A stretch of 64,000 bases of DNA. It comes from Ophiodon elongatus. Its lineage: Eukaryota; Chordata; Actinopteri; Perciformes; Hexagrammidae. Shown piece after piece: positions 1-12,400 of the stretch. The translations under genes and the position numbers were made by a program. Location of the stretch: positions 6,950,001 to 7,014,000 of the forward strand of contig JACSYO010002116.1 of NCBI GenBank assembly GCA_016806645.1, given 5' to 3'. Within the stretch, counting starts at the first letter, position 1, and the number at the start of each line of letters is the position of its first letter. The notes under the pieces were generated by a model, which ran no database searches, had not been told where the DNA came from, and worked only from the letters and a program-made list of their open reading frames with translations.

Positions 1-1861
1 TTAGTCTCTGTTGTTCAGCGGGTATGGCAATCAAAAAACAACTTATTCATAACACTTCTCAGCATTTATTCTGAAGGTCAGACACCTTCTCAGCATGCGA
101 CTGCAACGCTAAAGCTCGAGGACTTCAAAGTTACACAAAGCAGCTTCATATATAGTATATACCTGAGTAGCTCACAACATCTAACCTATAGTGAGTAGCA
201 AGTGTGTAGTGCACAGGCTAATTAACTGTGGTTAGGACATTGCACCTTGCCTTTCTCACGGCAGACATTTAAACTTGTCATAGCAGGAAGAGCAGGTTTA
301 CCTAATAACATTAAGAATCCAACCATACCAAAGGACACCACACCTGTACATGTACATAATAGTCCTACTTCTTAGTCATATTGTAGTTGCAGTATAAAAG
401 CCTATAGGCTTAAGGAAGATGGCATTATATGTACATAAATTCCAGAAATTCATCCAGGAAACTTTGGCTTGAAGGTATACTGAATAATCCATCTGTCCTC
501 CAGGGATTACAATAAAGTGTTGTTTCATGGTTCTGGAAGTTGGGATGTGATCTAGAATTGTCTGTGCTTTTGTGAAAATGCCTGCAGCAGCTTGGTGCCT
601 CTAGCAGCATGGGGAGCTGTGAGGGAGACAGCAGAAAAAAAAGCATGGGCATCCAACTTCAATACTGCAGTTTGTCAAAACTGTTGCTGCACAGTGCAAA
701 CAGAATGTTTGTCTATAATGTAGCAGAAGCTATTAATATAACTTTTTTAGTTTTTAGTGACTGTAGATCATCGCAGACTCAGTGACTGAATCATGGCATT
801 ATAAACACGTATCTCATTGCCAGTGCTGATCAGATAAGGGTATGCTTAAAAAAAGATTATCTTATCTTGTCTTGTCTTTGATGTTGTGTGTAGTTACAGT
901 CACAGTCTAGCCCTTTCATCCTGTTTATATAATCCACTGCTGGTCTACAGTATCACCTCTGAATTTTAAAGTGATGGTCTCACATATGGGGCTTGAAAAA
1001 GAAATAGCAAACATACGTAACACTAAATCTGAAAGCATTCAATCAGCACCAGTGAATACACGGAGCACTAAATACACAGAGACAGGGCCGGTGGTCTGTG
1101 CAGCCCTGGTTCACCTACTCGCCTCAGCACTGTTTTTGATTGATATGTCCCTCGACCTCCTGTTCCAGCTATTAACACAGCCAATCTTTACCTTTGTTAT
1201 CGGTTCTTTGACCTCAGGTCCTCATTCATTTCAATAATGGCAAATTGACCCACATTATTAGCCTCACAATTTCGGTCTGACAAGCATAGGTGTATTCATT
1301 AGCAATGTTATTTTGTGGAATTCCATGCTGCTTCAGTTTCCAATGAAAATTGAAAACAAAATACCACATGTACCAAGAACATTGTGAATAATACAGACTA
1401 ATAAACACATGTTTCACATGGCTGGTAGTGGCTGCAGCCAGATGAAAAAGGTTGTGTAACATGGCACTACACCACTGCTTGCATTCTATATAAATGATTG
1501 CCTGCGCTGCTACATAATCAGCTCCTTGAAATGCCATCTGTACTGAGGGATATTATCTGAAGCAATAGTCATGCAGCATACATTGTCCAAGAGGGGTAGT
1601 AAGACACTTTCCCAAATAAGGGTAGAGGACGTTCTCAGCCCAAGAAGGCTCTTCTGTCTCTTGACAGCACACACTGGTCCCCGTCCTCTGTCTTGTAACA
1701 GCTCTCAGGCAGTGAAGTGATTCTCCACTCGGCCTACCTCAGCTGTGCCTCAGTTGCACACTACATTTACTAAGATGATATATTGTAACTGTAAGATTGG
1801 TTGCTCGGGGTGCCAGTTAGGGCAGCGCCGAACAATATTTGTCAGGTTTGTGAGTCAATAT

Positions 1862-1883
1862 TTTTATATATATATATATATAA
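1862..1883 (+). repeat. (TA)n microsatellite
   Basis: Uninterrupted alternating t/a of about 20 bases inside hcrtr2 intron 1. Confidence 0.8.
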
Positions 1884-2211
1884 TTTTTCTTCGGACCGTA
1901 TATATTTTCAAATAAATTAGTTCACATTGTCTTAATAAACTGCTCGCTTACAACCTGTCTCATTGTCTGACTGCTTGTGTTTCTTGCCCCGTCGGACTTT
2001 GATGTTTCTATGGTGCTGTGTTTCCAGATGAGCTATAATTGAACAGTCTCTTTTCAGAGTATGGATAGTGAGAAACAATATTGATATTTCATATATTCCA
2101 AAAGCAATACATGATTACCTATTTCAGCCACTGAACTACCTTATTGTCACAGTTCAGCTTCCATTCTCTTCTGCCATTGTGCCTCTCACTCACCTAGTCA
2201 GTTCATGCAGT

Positions 2212-2322
2212 GCACCTGTTAGTCACACCCACCTCATTAGCTTAATCTGTGCACCTGTTAGTCACACCCACCTCATTAGCTTAATCTGTTCAGCTGTTAG
2301 TCACACCCAACCTCATCAGCTG
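2212..2322 (+). repeat. 39-bp tandem repeat, about 2.8 copies
   Basis: The unit begins gcacctgttagtcacaccca and recurs at 2212, 2251 and 2290, an exact 39-base spacing. The first two copies are nearly identical and the third is diverged and shortened. Because 39 is divisible by three it keeps an open frame through the array, which explains a spurious open frame there. Confidence 0.85.
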
Positions 2323-3236
2323 TCTGCCTTTTCCCCTGACGGCTTGACGTTTCCCCAGCGGGTCTCTCTATGTGAGCGGATCCCAGACTGTTTGCTGTTG
2401 AGATCTCTGCATATAAATAAAGCCTTCTTCCACGATACACTGTGTCTGTCGTACTGCTCTTGGGTCCTGACCACACCTTTTACACTTTTAAACAATTTTT
2501 CAAGATCCTGAGTTTTAAAATGGTTGCAAATATTTTTATTTTTGTAATAAATGAAACACATTACATTCAAATTGGAAATTGAATCAGCCATACGGCAGCA
2601 GATATAGAATATACTGCAGTCCTTTTGTCACTAACAAGCTGTGTGCTGCACCAGGCAAAGCAATTGTAAGATGAACTATGACAGTTAACATTAAAGGTCT
2701 TTATATTTTCCTCTCTGGTTATGGAGTCTATCTAAAAAGGGGCAGACATGTGTTTACTTCTATTTTAAGTATTTGTATTGATTATATCAGTATTTTATAT
2801 ACTGCCTTTAAAAGGATATAATTTGACATCCTCTGTTGGTCTGATGATATCAAATTACTTTTTTTTTTTATGGGACTAAAAACATTGTGTATATCTGGGC
2901 ACTGGAATAGATGTATTTCCCATGACATTTGTGACGCAGCTGCAAAACTGTTGATAATTCACCTCTACAAATGAGAAAACACTTTACTGTGTCTCAGCAT
3001 GCATTGTCACACTAACACATTAACATTTAATTGTCTCCATATATTTCTGATTAATTCATATTTTTGCCAACAGGAACAAATATGTAAACAGGACTACCAT
3101 GGCTTTTTTTATTTAAAGTCTATAATTGATAGCATGCCTTCAAGTCAGTGGTGATAAACAAATACCCTGCACCCATGTGATAAATATTTGTCTTCATTGA
3201 GTCCTTGGGCGGTCTTTGATTGTGCATCATTTTCAG

Positions 3237-3415
3237 TTTGTTTTGCAGTGTGGAAAAACCGCCACATGCGCACCGTGACCAACTACTTCATAGTGAATCT
3301 CTCCTTTGCCGACGTCTTGGTCACCATCATCTGCCTGCCTGCGAGTCTTGTGGTAGACATCACAGAGACGTGGTTCTTTGGAAACACTCTTTGCAAAGTT
3401 GTGCCTTATCTGCAG
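3237..3415 (+). CDS. hcrtr2: hcrtr2 exon 2 (TM1 end, ICL1, TM2, ECL1)
   Basis: Begins with two bases completing a Val codon after a tttcag acceptor and ends at ...VVPYLQ with donor gtaaga. It carries CFAVWKNRHMRTVTNYF and the ETWFFGNTLC stretch, with the TM3 disulfide cysteine near its end. Confidence 0.95.
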
Positions 3416-6400
3416 GTAAGAGATCAACTTTGATAACTGTCCACGGTCCTCAAACGTGATCGTAGAAAATCTTGACCTGATCTAAACCACTACCACCACC
3501 ACTGATCTAAAAATGTCTATGATTATGTGTGTCATGAAGTGGTTCACGGTTTAGATAATGTTACAAAGTAAACCAAACAAACATATGGGGGCTATGCAGA
3601 GCAGCTTTGAAGGCTGTGTGCTTGGCTTCTTACCTGAAAAGTGAGGCAAAAGAGACCAAGCAAACTGTTTTTTTATTATTTTACATTTTTCCTTCTCTGT
3701 ATTTATGAGGGGTATAAAAAAATCTCGTTTCACATCCCATGAAATGTGCACTGGGTGAGACATTTGTTATCATCCTATAGTGATTTAATGCCTCGGGCAA
3801 GTTTTTTGCTTTTGGCATTTTTTGAAATTCCATTGCAGCATCATCCCATCTGTGCTGAAACATCTGACAAAAAGAACTGCAGGCCTCATTCATGTATACA
3901 GTGGACCAAAATCCTGCACTATCCTGCACAATCTCCCATATCCTATATACTTAACAATATATTGAGTGAATACCTCCACCATATCACAGAGTATGGTATG
4001 CGATACACAACATGTTCCGGATGAATGCAGCTGTAAATCAAACGACTGTGCGCACCGTCAATTTATTCCAGAAATACAAACAAATTCTATTCACACATCC
4101 AACCCAGTTGACAGAAACCACATTTACCGTGAATGTCTAAGATTCCGAACCAAAAATATGTTTCATAGATATGTTTCATATCAGCATCGTATCATGCTTG
4201 CACAAACGCACAAAACTAATTGACTAAGGTTAGAAAAAAGATTTTGTTTTGTGTTAAAATAATAATGTCACAGCGTAAAACAACAACCACAATAACGTAA
4301 CTTGCATGAATAAATAACAACAGCTGTAAGCGGACTTTCTGATGTAACCTACATGTAGTGTGCAAAATCCCAGGTGGCCATCGGGGGGTCCCCCCCCACA
4401 GAGGGCTGCAGTGTTATGCTCAATACGCAATGTAGTCTGCAGGATTGCATGGATGCAAGCCAAGGCAATTAACAATTCCCTACAACAGCATCACTTGTCT
4501 ATATCAAACATAACACACTTGGCACACTGACGCACACACTCAAACTCAACACACGCACACTTGTGTGTCACCTGGTCTATCACAATTCAGTCACAGCAAA
4601 CATGCGAGAGATTAATACAAATTCCTTCTTACCTTAAAAAAGTAATGAACTTTGCTTTCTCTTCGACACATTTCTCCAACTTCATGTGTACTGAGCCCAT
4701 ATTTTTAACAGTCTAACCACGATTTTGATGCGGGAAAAAGAATCCACTGCGTTTCATGTTGTACAGGGTAGCGTTAGCTTTCAAAACTACACATTTGCAT
4801 TGCGGACAATTTGCAACAGCGCCACCAATGGGAAGAAGGCCTTCACAGAAACAACTGGGATAACCAATGAAAATATACAGTAAAACAATATTTTTCTGTT
4901 TTCATATTAGTGAATACATATTTTGCCGTTTGCGTAACGAAGAGGCTATTACTGGACATAGTGAGCTTTTAAAAGTCATTTTTAGTGATAATTGCAAGTG
5001 ACAAATACATGTTAAAAGATTTTTCCACAGACCATTAAAATGTTGCTGTTGAGGCTTTCAGGGGATCTCAAGGATATTTGGCACACTGGCCATTTAACAA
5101 ATGTAACAAGGCTACATCACAAGTATGAAGTCAACGTTAACTTTTGGTTTCACAACCACTTTTCTCGCTTTTCATACTTGTTATTATTCCACGTAACTTT
5201 CAATACCGGCTGCTCAATATATTATGTCTCTTGCACTGCGTGTCACTCACTTGTTGTGCCAGGCCACTTTCTCTCACCGAATTGCAAAAACCTTGACATT
5301 CAAAGTATCCATGGTTTGCAGAAACACACAATGCCAACATTTGGTCTGCACACATTACACCTCCTGGCACGGCATTAGTGGCCTATTTGAAATCCTTCTT
5401 GGTCCTTCTTGTTTCATGTTGTGTGCTTTACTGCACTGTACTCTGAAGTGATGCTGCTCTTGGAAAGCTCATGCTGCTTTTATGAACCCAGGAGGATCTT
5501 TTTCTCACAGATGTATTCCCACTTAGAAATGATTTCAGTTCACCCTGACATTCCACAGGGATTTCATCACTGCAGTGCTGTGTTGCCTCAAGGGGGGTCA
5601 TGCTGATTCCTGAGAGAACTTACGAAACCGGAAACTGTGTAATGAATGAATGTTGATATATGAATTCTGAAATTGCAGCTACAAAGTTTAAGTCTTTGGT
5701 TTGTAGATGCACTTAATTTAATGTTGTAGTAAACGAGAGGGATTAGCCGCAGACAGCACAATACAAATCTATTGCTATTTTGTCTTTTAACTTGCTGTCT
5801 ACACAGGAGGTGTGGATGTGTTGCATTGTGGAAACAGATATCTGCTGCTTGTGATCCCACTGTGCCTCCATTTTCTCAAATGTCTGACCAGTTTTATAAT
5901 ATAATGTACAGCATGAAGGACTGGCAGAGCTTGAATATTGACTTTTTAATCAGATATCTGTGGAGGGTGTGGTGAAATGTGGACATGCATTTACAATATA
6001 TAAATATATATAAAATGTATGAAATCACCTGATTTATTGTTTGATTCCTTTCTAAAAATGGAAAAGATCACAGTGTGCTTACAGACTGGCGGCTCTTGAT
6101 TGACATATCTAAATTTCTCCCATAACTGTGCCTACGGTGTTAGTTAGAATCCTGATGGGCAGGTGGCACCTTGCATGTTAGCCCCTGTCATCAGTGTATG
6201 ATGAATGCACTCATTGTAAGTCGCTTTGGATGAAAGCGTCAGCTAAATGAAATGTAATGTAATCTAGAGTTGCTATTGTTACCCTGCAGGTGGCCTACAT
6301 GCTGGTTCACTCCCTGTGGTTTCTATGTTTGCATCACATTAAGCCAGGCCAAGCCCGCTTTAAACAACTTGCCTTGCAACATTTTATTTGGGGGACTATT

Positions 6401-9400
6401 TCATTGTAAATCCACAAAACAGTTATGAGAATGGGGTGGGATCATATCATCGTGTTTAAATAATGAATAAAAATAAAAGAATATAGCAGAAGATCACCAT
6501 TCTTAAAATATTTAATTTTCATCATTTACCAACTGAATGAACTGTGCCAGAAAAGCTTTTCTTTTATTCAAATAGATAAGTATATAAACTTGATTACAAG
6601 CTGTCTACAGGGGAGCTGCGCCTGGTGGACTATCAATCTTAAATCCATCAGCAGCTGTCATCAGCTCAGGCAAGCATTAATGATATATTATTTCTGCTTC
6701 TGTTCTTTTTTTTTAAATTTTAATTATACAGTTGAAGATAGACAGGAAAGAGATGGCGATAGAGAGGAGACAAAATGCCGCAAAAATATATGGGTCAGAT
6801 TTAAACTTTTATTTTTATATTAATTATCCTCTCTCCCTCACATTGTGATGCATATCAGCTAATTCCCATGAAAATGAACTACCACTGCTATTGACAGGCC
6901 GTCCTATACGGGCCGAACTGCGTTCATCATTCTCAGCTTTTAACGTCACCATCAATTTCAAGGCTATAATACCAAGTTCAACATACCTGTCAATAACCCT
7001 AACCCTAACCCATAAATGAAGGAAATTAGTCAGGAAAGATGATTTAGTTCACCGCAGGTGTCCTTAGGCTAAACATTTCAAAGTGGATGGACCTCAGTAT
7101 TTATTTCCCTCAGGACATACATAAACACAGGTTTACCTCCCATATGTAATTGGTGGCACTGCTGTGAACCAATTCCTGGACACAACCTTTTGCAAAACCA
7201 CCGTTTTCATACGTCAACATGTCACTTCCAAGGGTCATTGGTCCAATTTCAGACATCCATAATTGAAATCTTGCTTCATCCATACCAACACTGCCTTCCC
7301 CTTTCTCCTTGATAGCGAGGCAGTAGTGGTGTAGTGGACAAGTGTCGATCGGTGATCCGTACGGATCAGCACTCACGGTTCGGCACGCATCTGAACCGCG
7401 GATTATTTGCAGCTAATGACTGACTACTAATGACAATATTTGTTTTAATCCATAAAAATACAATCTTTTATTTTCTAATCATTTAATTTGTGTTTTTATG
7501 AAGAAAAAAACAGTATAAATGACTACAAAGTGAAGGATAACATTTAGAATTTTTGATGGTTTACACTGACTTCAGAGCGGTTGAAATTATTTTTGGGACG
7601 GATGGAGCCTTGTAGACCAGCTACTATAATCAAACAACAAAGGTATCTGTATCTGCCAATATGGATCATCAGTGATCAGCAATTAGTATCGGTGGTAAAA
7701 AACGTGATTAAGGATCTCTAAAAGTCATATTTGCTCCTTTTTTACATTTGTGCTGATCCGATCTCCGATCCGTGACTCTAATCCGTTACACAATCCTAAC
7801 CGTTTTAAGATCCGTTGCACTACTACAAGGCAGATGTGTAATTCAGATAGTGGTGACAAGGAAGGAGACACAGATGCTTGTCTTTGAGCCCCACCCCTGA
7901 CCTGTAAGACTAACTGACCACTGAAAACTCACTCTGGGACTTTACATTGCTGGTTTGATCACCATAGCGCCATTATCGTTGTGACCCACTGGACCAACTC
8001 AGTGTGTGCTTGACCTCCACAGAGGTTCAATCCTGTATCGGTAAAGCAAATGCAGCCATTGTATTTGGTAAATATGATCGGTTGCTATCCGGATCTGCCT
8101 TGGAAATGAAGACAAACATTTATAAAATCAGTCCTTGTGGTGCTATATTCAGTGTGGTGAGTGTTTAACCTGATGCAATAAATGAAGGCCAGATTGAATA
8201 TGTTGTATTGCAAAGATGATAAAGGATGTTTTGTCATTGAGGCTTTTTAAATTCTGAATATGTGTCTGTTGGAACTCTTGCAGACAAAATGTTCGAAGAT
8301 TAAAAGCCTGAAAAGTATTGCATTTTTAGATCTGCTTCACCTTTACCTAGGACAACAAATTGATATAATCATCTGACAAACCATACATAATGCTTTGGTT
8401 TCTCTCTGTTCATATCTGAATTCCTTTGGTATGCTGTACTGCAACTGTCTAAGAAAAGGAGCTCAAAGCAAATCTCCAGCAACTACACATTTTTACTGTT
8501 GTCCGTAACCTCTCCAAAAATGTAAATTTCAAATTCAGGTGCATGTCACATTTGCAAACCATGAATAAAATAAAAGTCTATCTTTCTCTGAAAGTAGTGA
8601 AAATAATGGGGTTGTCTATCTAACTGGTGTATCATTTCTTTCTTTTTTTCTCCAGACCATCTCTGTCTCTGTATCAGTGCTAACACTGAGTTGTATTGCC
8701 CAAGACCGCTGGTATGCTATCTGCCACCCGCTGATGTTCAAGAGCACAGCAAAGAGGGCTCGCAACAGTATTATTGTCATCTGGGTTGTGTCGTGCATCA
8801 TCATGATCCCTCAGGCAATTGTGATGGAGTGCAGCAGCCTGGTGCCAGAACTAACAAACAAGACCAGCCTATTCACAGTGTGTGATGAACACTGGGGAGG
8901 TTAGTTTTCACAAATTCACAAAGCTGAAACTGAGACCGAAACCGAATGTCTTTGAAATAAAAGATTAAATGACCTACTTCCACTTAAATTTGCTATTTTT
9001 TTTTTCAAAGGGATGCAACCCTCAAGAGAGCATTAATTACCCTGTGCCCTAAAATCGGTATATTTGTCGGATGCCATTTAGCTGCTGTTTAATACTGAAA
9101 TGATGAGAGCAGAACACTGTTCACAGGGTTTATAGGGACTAATAAAGTAGGATGGATGACTGTTGCTGCAGTTCAGATAAGATAGTCAGAGTGCCTCTCT
9201 GATTTATGTCCTAAAAAGAGGAAGAGGAGAACCTCGCAAAGAGACAAAGCTTTTTAACCCTCTCACCTCAATTATGTTACAGTAACTGAGGTAGGCTATT
9301 GATTTGAAATCTATGAAACACTTATTGCTTTCTTTATTGACATATGAAGGGGAAGGTCAATGGAAAAAAATACTTCAGAACTTAATACATTAGAACTGTA

Positions 9401-12400
9401 GCATTTTAATGTGAAAATAACATTTGGTACAGGCAGCCTGTCAATATTTGGATTTCTCCACATGCTGAAGTGATGTACATGTGGCTGTAATACAGTACAA
9501 GCGATACTTAATACTTAGAGAATGTGGGTGCAGTATTTTTATCACCTCTCCAAAACCAAAAACACAAGAGAAAACGTGAAAGGAATGGATTGAACTGTAT
9601 AATATAAGCTGCAAATATTAGCATGCCTGGCAAATTAGCTTAATGCTTAGATCAGTAATTTACCGTTACTTCCAAAGACATGGACCTGTTATTAGCTGTC
9701 TACATTAACAGCTTACCAGTGTTATGCTGAGGTTTGCCTGCCGGCCAGCTGAGGACTGACCGGCCCTTACGGCAGCGTGCACAGCTAGAGAGAAGACTGC
9801 CAGACATTGTAATAACTGAAAATAATATAATCTTCCTTATCAGGTTCACTGATGGTGATAAATTATCTGAATTACATTGTTGACGTTGAAAAGAATATGC
9901 TGATAACACCATTTGATTCTCATCACAGGCTGATATGAATGCTCTCACTGTATGTATGAAATTCACTATCGAGCCAAAATGTGAGATCAGGCTGCCTTTA
10001 TTGTACCTTTGGAGATATGGGCTGACTCTTCCACATCTTAAACCAGTTATGAAGTGTGGTTCAGATTACCTAGGCTGAAAAGTGTAAAAATGTATGACTT
10101 TTTGGAGTTGAACCTGTGTGTGTGACAAAAGAGGGGATGTCTCAGGAACAAACAAAAAAAGAAGACATCTCCACTGAATCATGCATCCACCACTTAGAAA
10201 TCAAATGTTCAACATACAGTGTTGTCAACGCTTGACTTGAAGTGACACTTCCCTGGCCAAAGATGGGAGAGATACATTTCTCTCCGTCTGTCACAAATCT
10301 GCAGACAACACATCCAGATATCTAAACACTGTGACATAGTTAGTTTAGTTAAAGGCATTTACTTAGTTGAACATCAATAAATAGGAGTACAATTAACAAC
10401 TGGCAGGCAGTCAAATCAGGCAGACACTTCCGAAGGCACTAAGGCCGGAAGGTCTGCTAATCAGACAGACAGCAGGACGTTGGCAACAGGTAATTTTGCA
10501 GGTTGCAACATATAATCAAGAAAGGAAACCAATTTCAGGCAGAGAGATAGCTGGCCCTCTAAGACACAAAGGTATCATATATAATGTGTAAAACACAGGC
10601 TCTGAGCTGCCCCTGTATATATACTGGGACTGATAGCTGATGAGAAGCAGCTAGGAAGGCAGGTGAGGTTGTACAACTGGAGGAAACTGGTGGACAGGTG
10701 AGTGAATGAAAGAGAGGAGGAATAGTAACCATACAGTTCTGAGACAGGGCCACCTCTGCCAAATGATGCACCCACAGTGTAACTTTGTTTCTGGAGATCA
10801 ATAAATCAAAATGGCTTTATCAGCACCTATTTTGGGCTAGTTTGGCTCGATGGTGTGAATGTTATCCATTTAACAATGACCTGAGCGGAAATAGTAGGGT
10901 ATGCATTATTCTGCAGCTACAATCAGTTCTGCTGAATAATACATCCTCCGTTTAACTAGTCCACGCGACCATTTACTCTCCACTCACACACCCTTCAGAA
11001 ACATACCCAAATCCTCACAAGCAATCACAAAACACTCCATGAAACTTGCTCTGTTCAACACCCGTTCACATAGCAACAGAAGCCTAATCATCAATGAATT
11101 CATTACTGACAACAACTTTGATATCCTCCTCTGTCTCACTGAAACTGGACAAAAACACCTGGACTACTACGCACAACCACCCCTACTGGATATCATTACC
11201 TGGCGGTGGTGGAGTTGTCGTTCTTTACCGCCAACACACAAAAAAAGCTGCCCGACTACTATCGAAACTCCATCCTCATTTGAATAACCTGACATTCAAG
11301 CTCTCTGGTCCTAAATCCCTGTTTTTCCAATTATTTACCGATTATTTATTCTCAAACCTGTGGATAATCTCTCCCACTCCTTCACAGTAGAGAAATGTAA
11401 CTCCCTTCTGTTATTCTACAAAGCAGAAATGTAGACCATCTACCACCAACTTGGTTTACACTGCACTTAAAACTATTTGAAAACTATTTTAATCTGCTTT
11501 TAACCTGTGATGCTAGTTCTTTATGTTTTTTGTTTTTGTTTAGTTTTTTACTCTTATAATGCCATCTCTCTGCCTATATTATATTATAATAAAATGTATT
11601 ATTATTATTAACTCTCACTTTCATATCAACCTGTGATAAGAACAAAATGTTGTTATTAGCACATACTTAATATATTTAGTTTCATTACAGAACCTAATTT
11701 TCTAAAAACATGTTATGATAACTGTCTGAAATGCTTAAAACACATTGATAAAGAACACCAAAGAGTTCTGAAATATTGAGATAAGGATAAAGGAAACCAT
11801 GCTAATATCAGACCAATCATATCAAGAAAATGCTATTTCTGAGTTTAATAAAGCATTGATGACTCTTAATCTTCATTAACTATATACTTATTATTTTTAT
11901 GTATGAATTATTGATAAACCCAAATATTTTATTGTCTAATACTATAACATCTGTAGGACATTTTTATGACATACCACTTTTTTTAAACTGACATAATTTT
12001 TATGATAATATGACCTCTTCTGACATTTTTGAATGACATACTATTATGACTTTTTAATGACATTTTATGACATACTATACTATGACTTTTGTATACTGTG
12101 ACCTTTTATGATATTTATATCAAATGCTATACAATGACATTTTCATGGGTTCACAGGTGTCTGGAAAACCTGGAAAACAATTGACAGATTTTTCAGTCAT
12201 TAAACGCAAGGGATTTGAGAGAAAAACATTCAAACGTCCTGGAAAATTATTTCAACATTCTCATACTTCCTTTGCCTGATATCAAAGAATTGTGAAGTGG
12301 GCAGAATCCAAACTTTGGATCCAGGCAACTATTTTGCCATCTGAAAGGACTATGTCATCTTCAGGATCATATTAACATTCAAATGGTAGTTTATGGCCAA

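Larger units (their letters stand above)
1..3236 (+). other. hcrtr2 intron 1 (3' part)
   Basis: No reading frame here resembles the receptor N-terminus. The interval has a TA microsatellite near 1865-1883, a 39-bp tandem repeat near 2212-2320, and otherwise unremarkable AT-rich sequence. Confidence 0.7.
3416..8655 (+). other. hcrtr2 intron 2
   Basis: A 5.2-kb intron with no coding exon recognised. It contains a SINE/LINE-type 3' tail near 6195, a short interstitial TAACCC run near 6994 and a hAT-like non-autonomous element at 7324-7825. Confidence 0.8.

Noticed and set aside
2068..2511. 147-codon open frame in hcrtr2 intron 1
   Set aside because: It runs through the in-frame 39-bp tandem repeat, has no domain, and sits inside the intron.
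6994..7011. Telomere-like TAACCC run as a chromosome-end or fusion scar
   Set aside because: Only three units; chance-level evidence.
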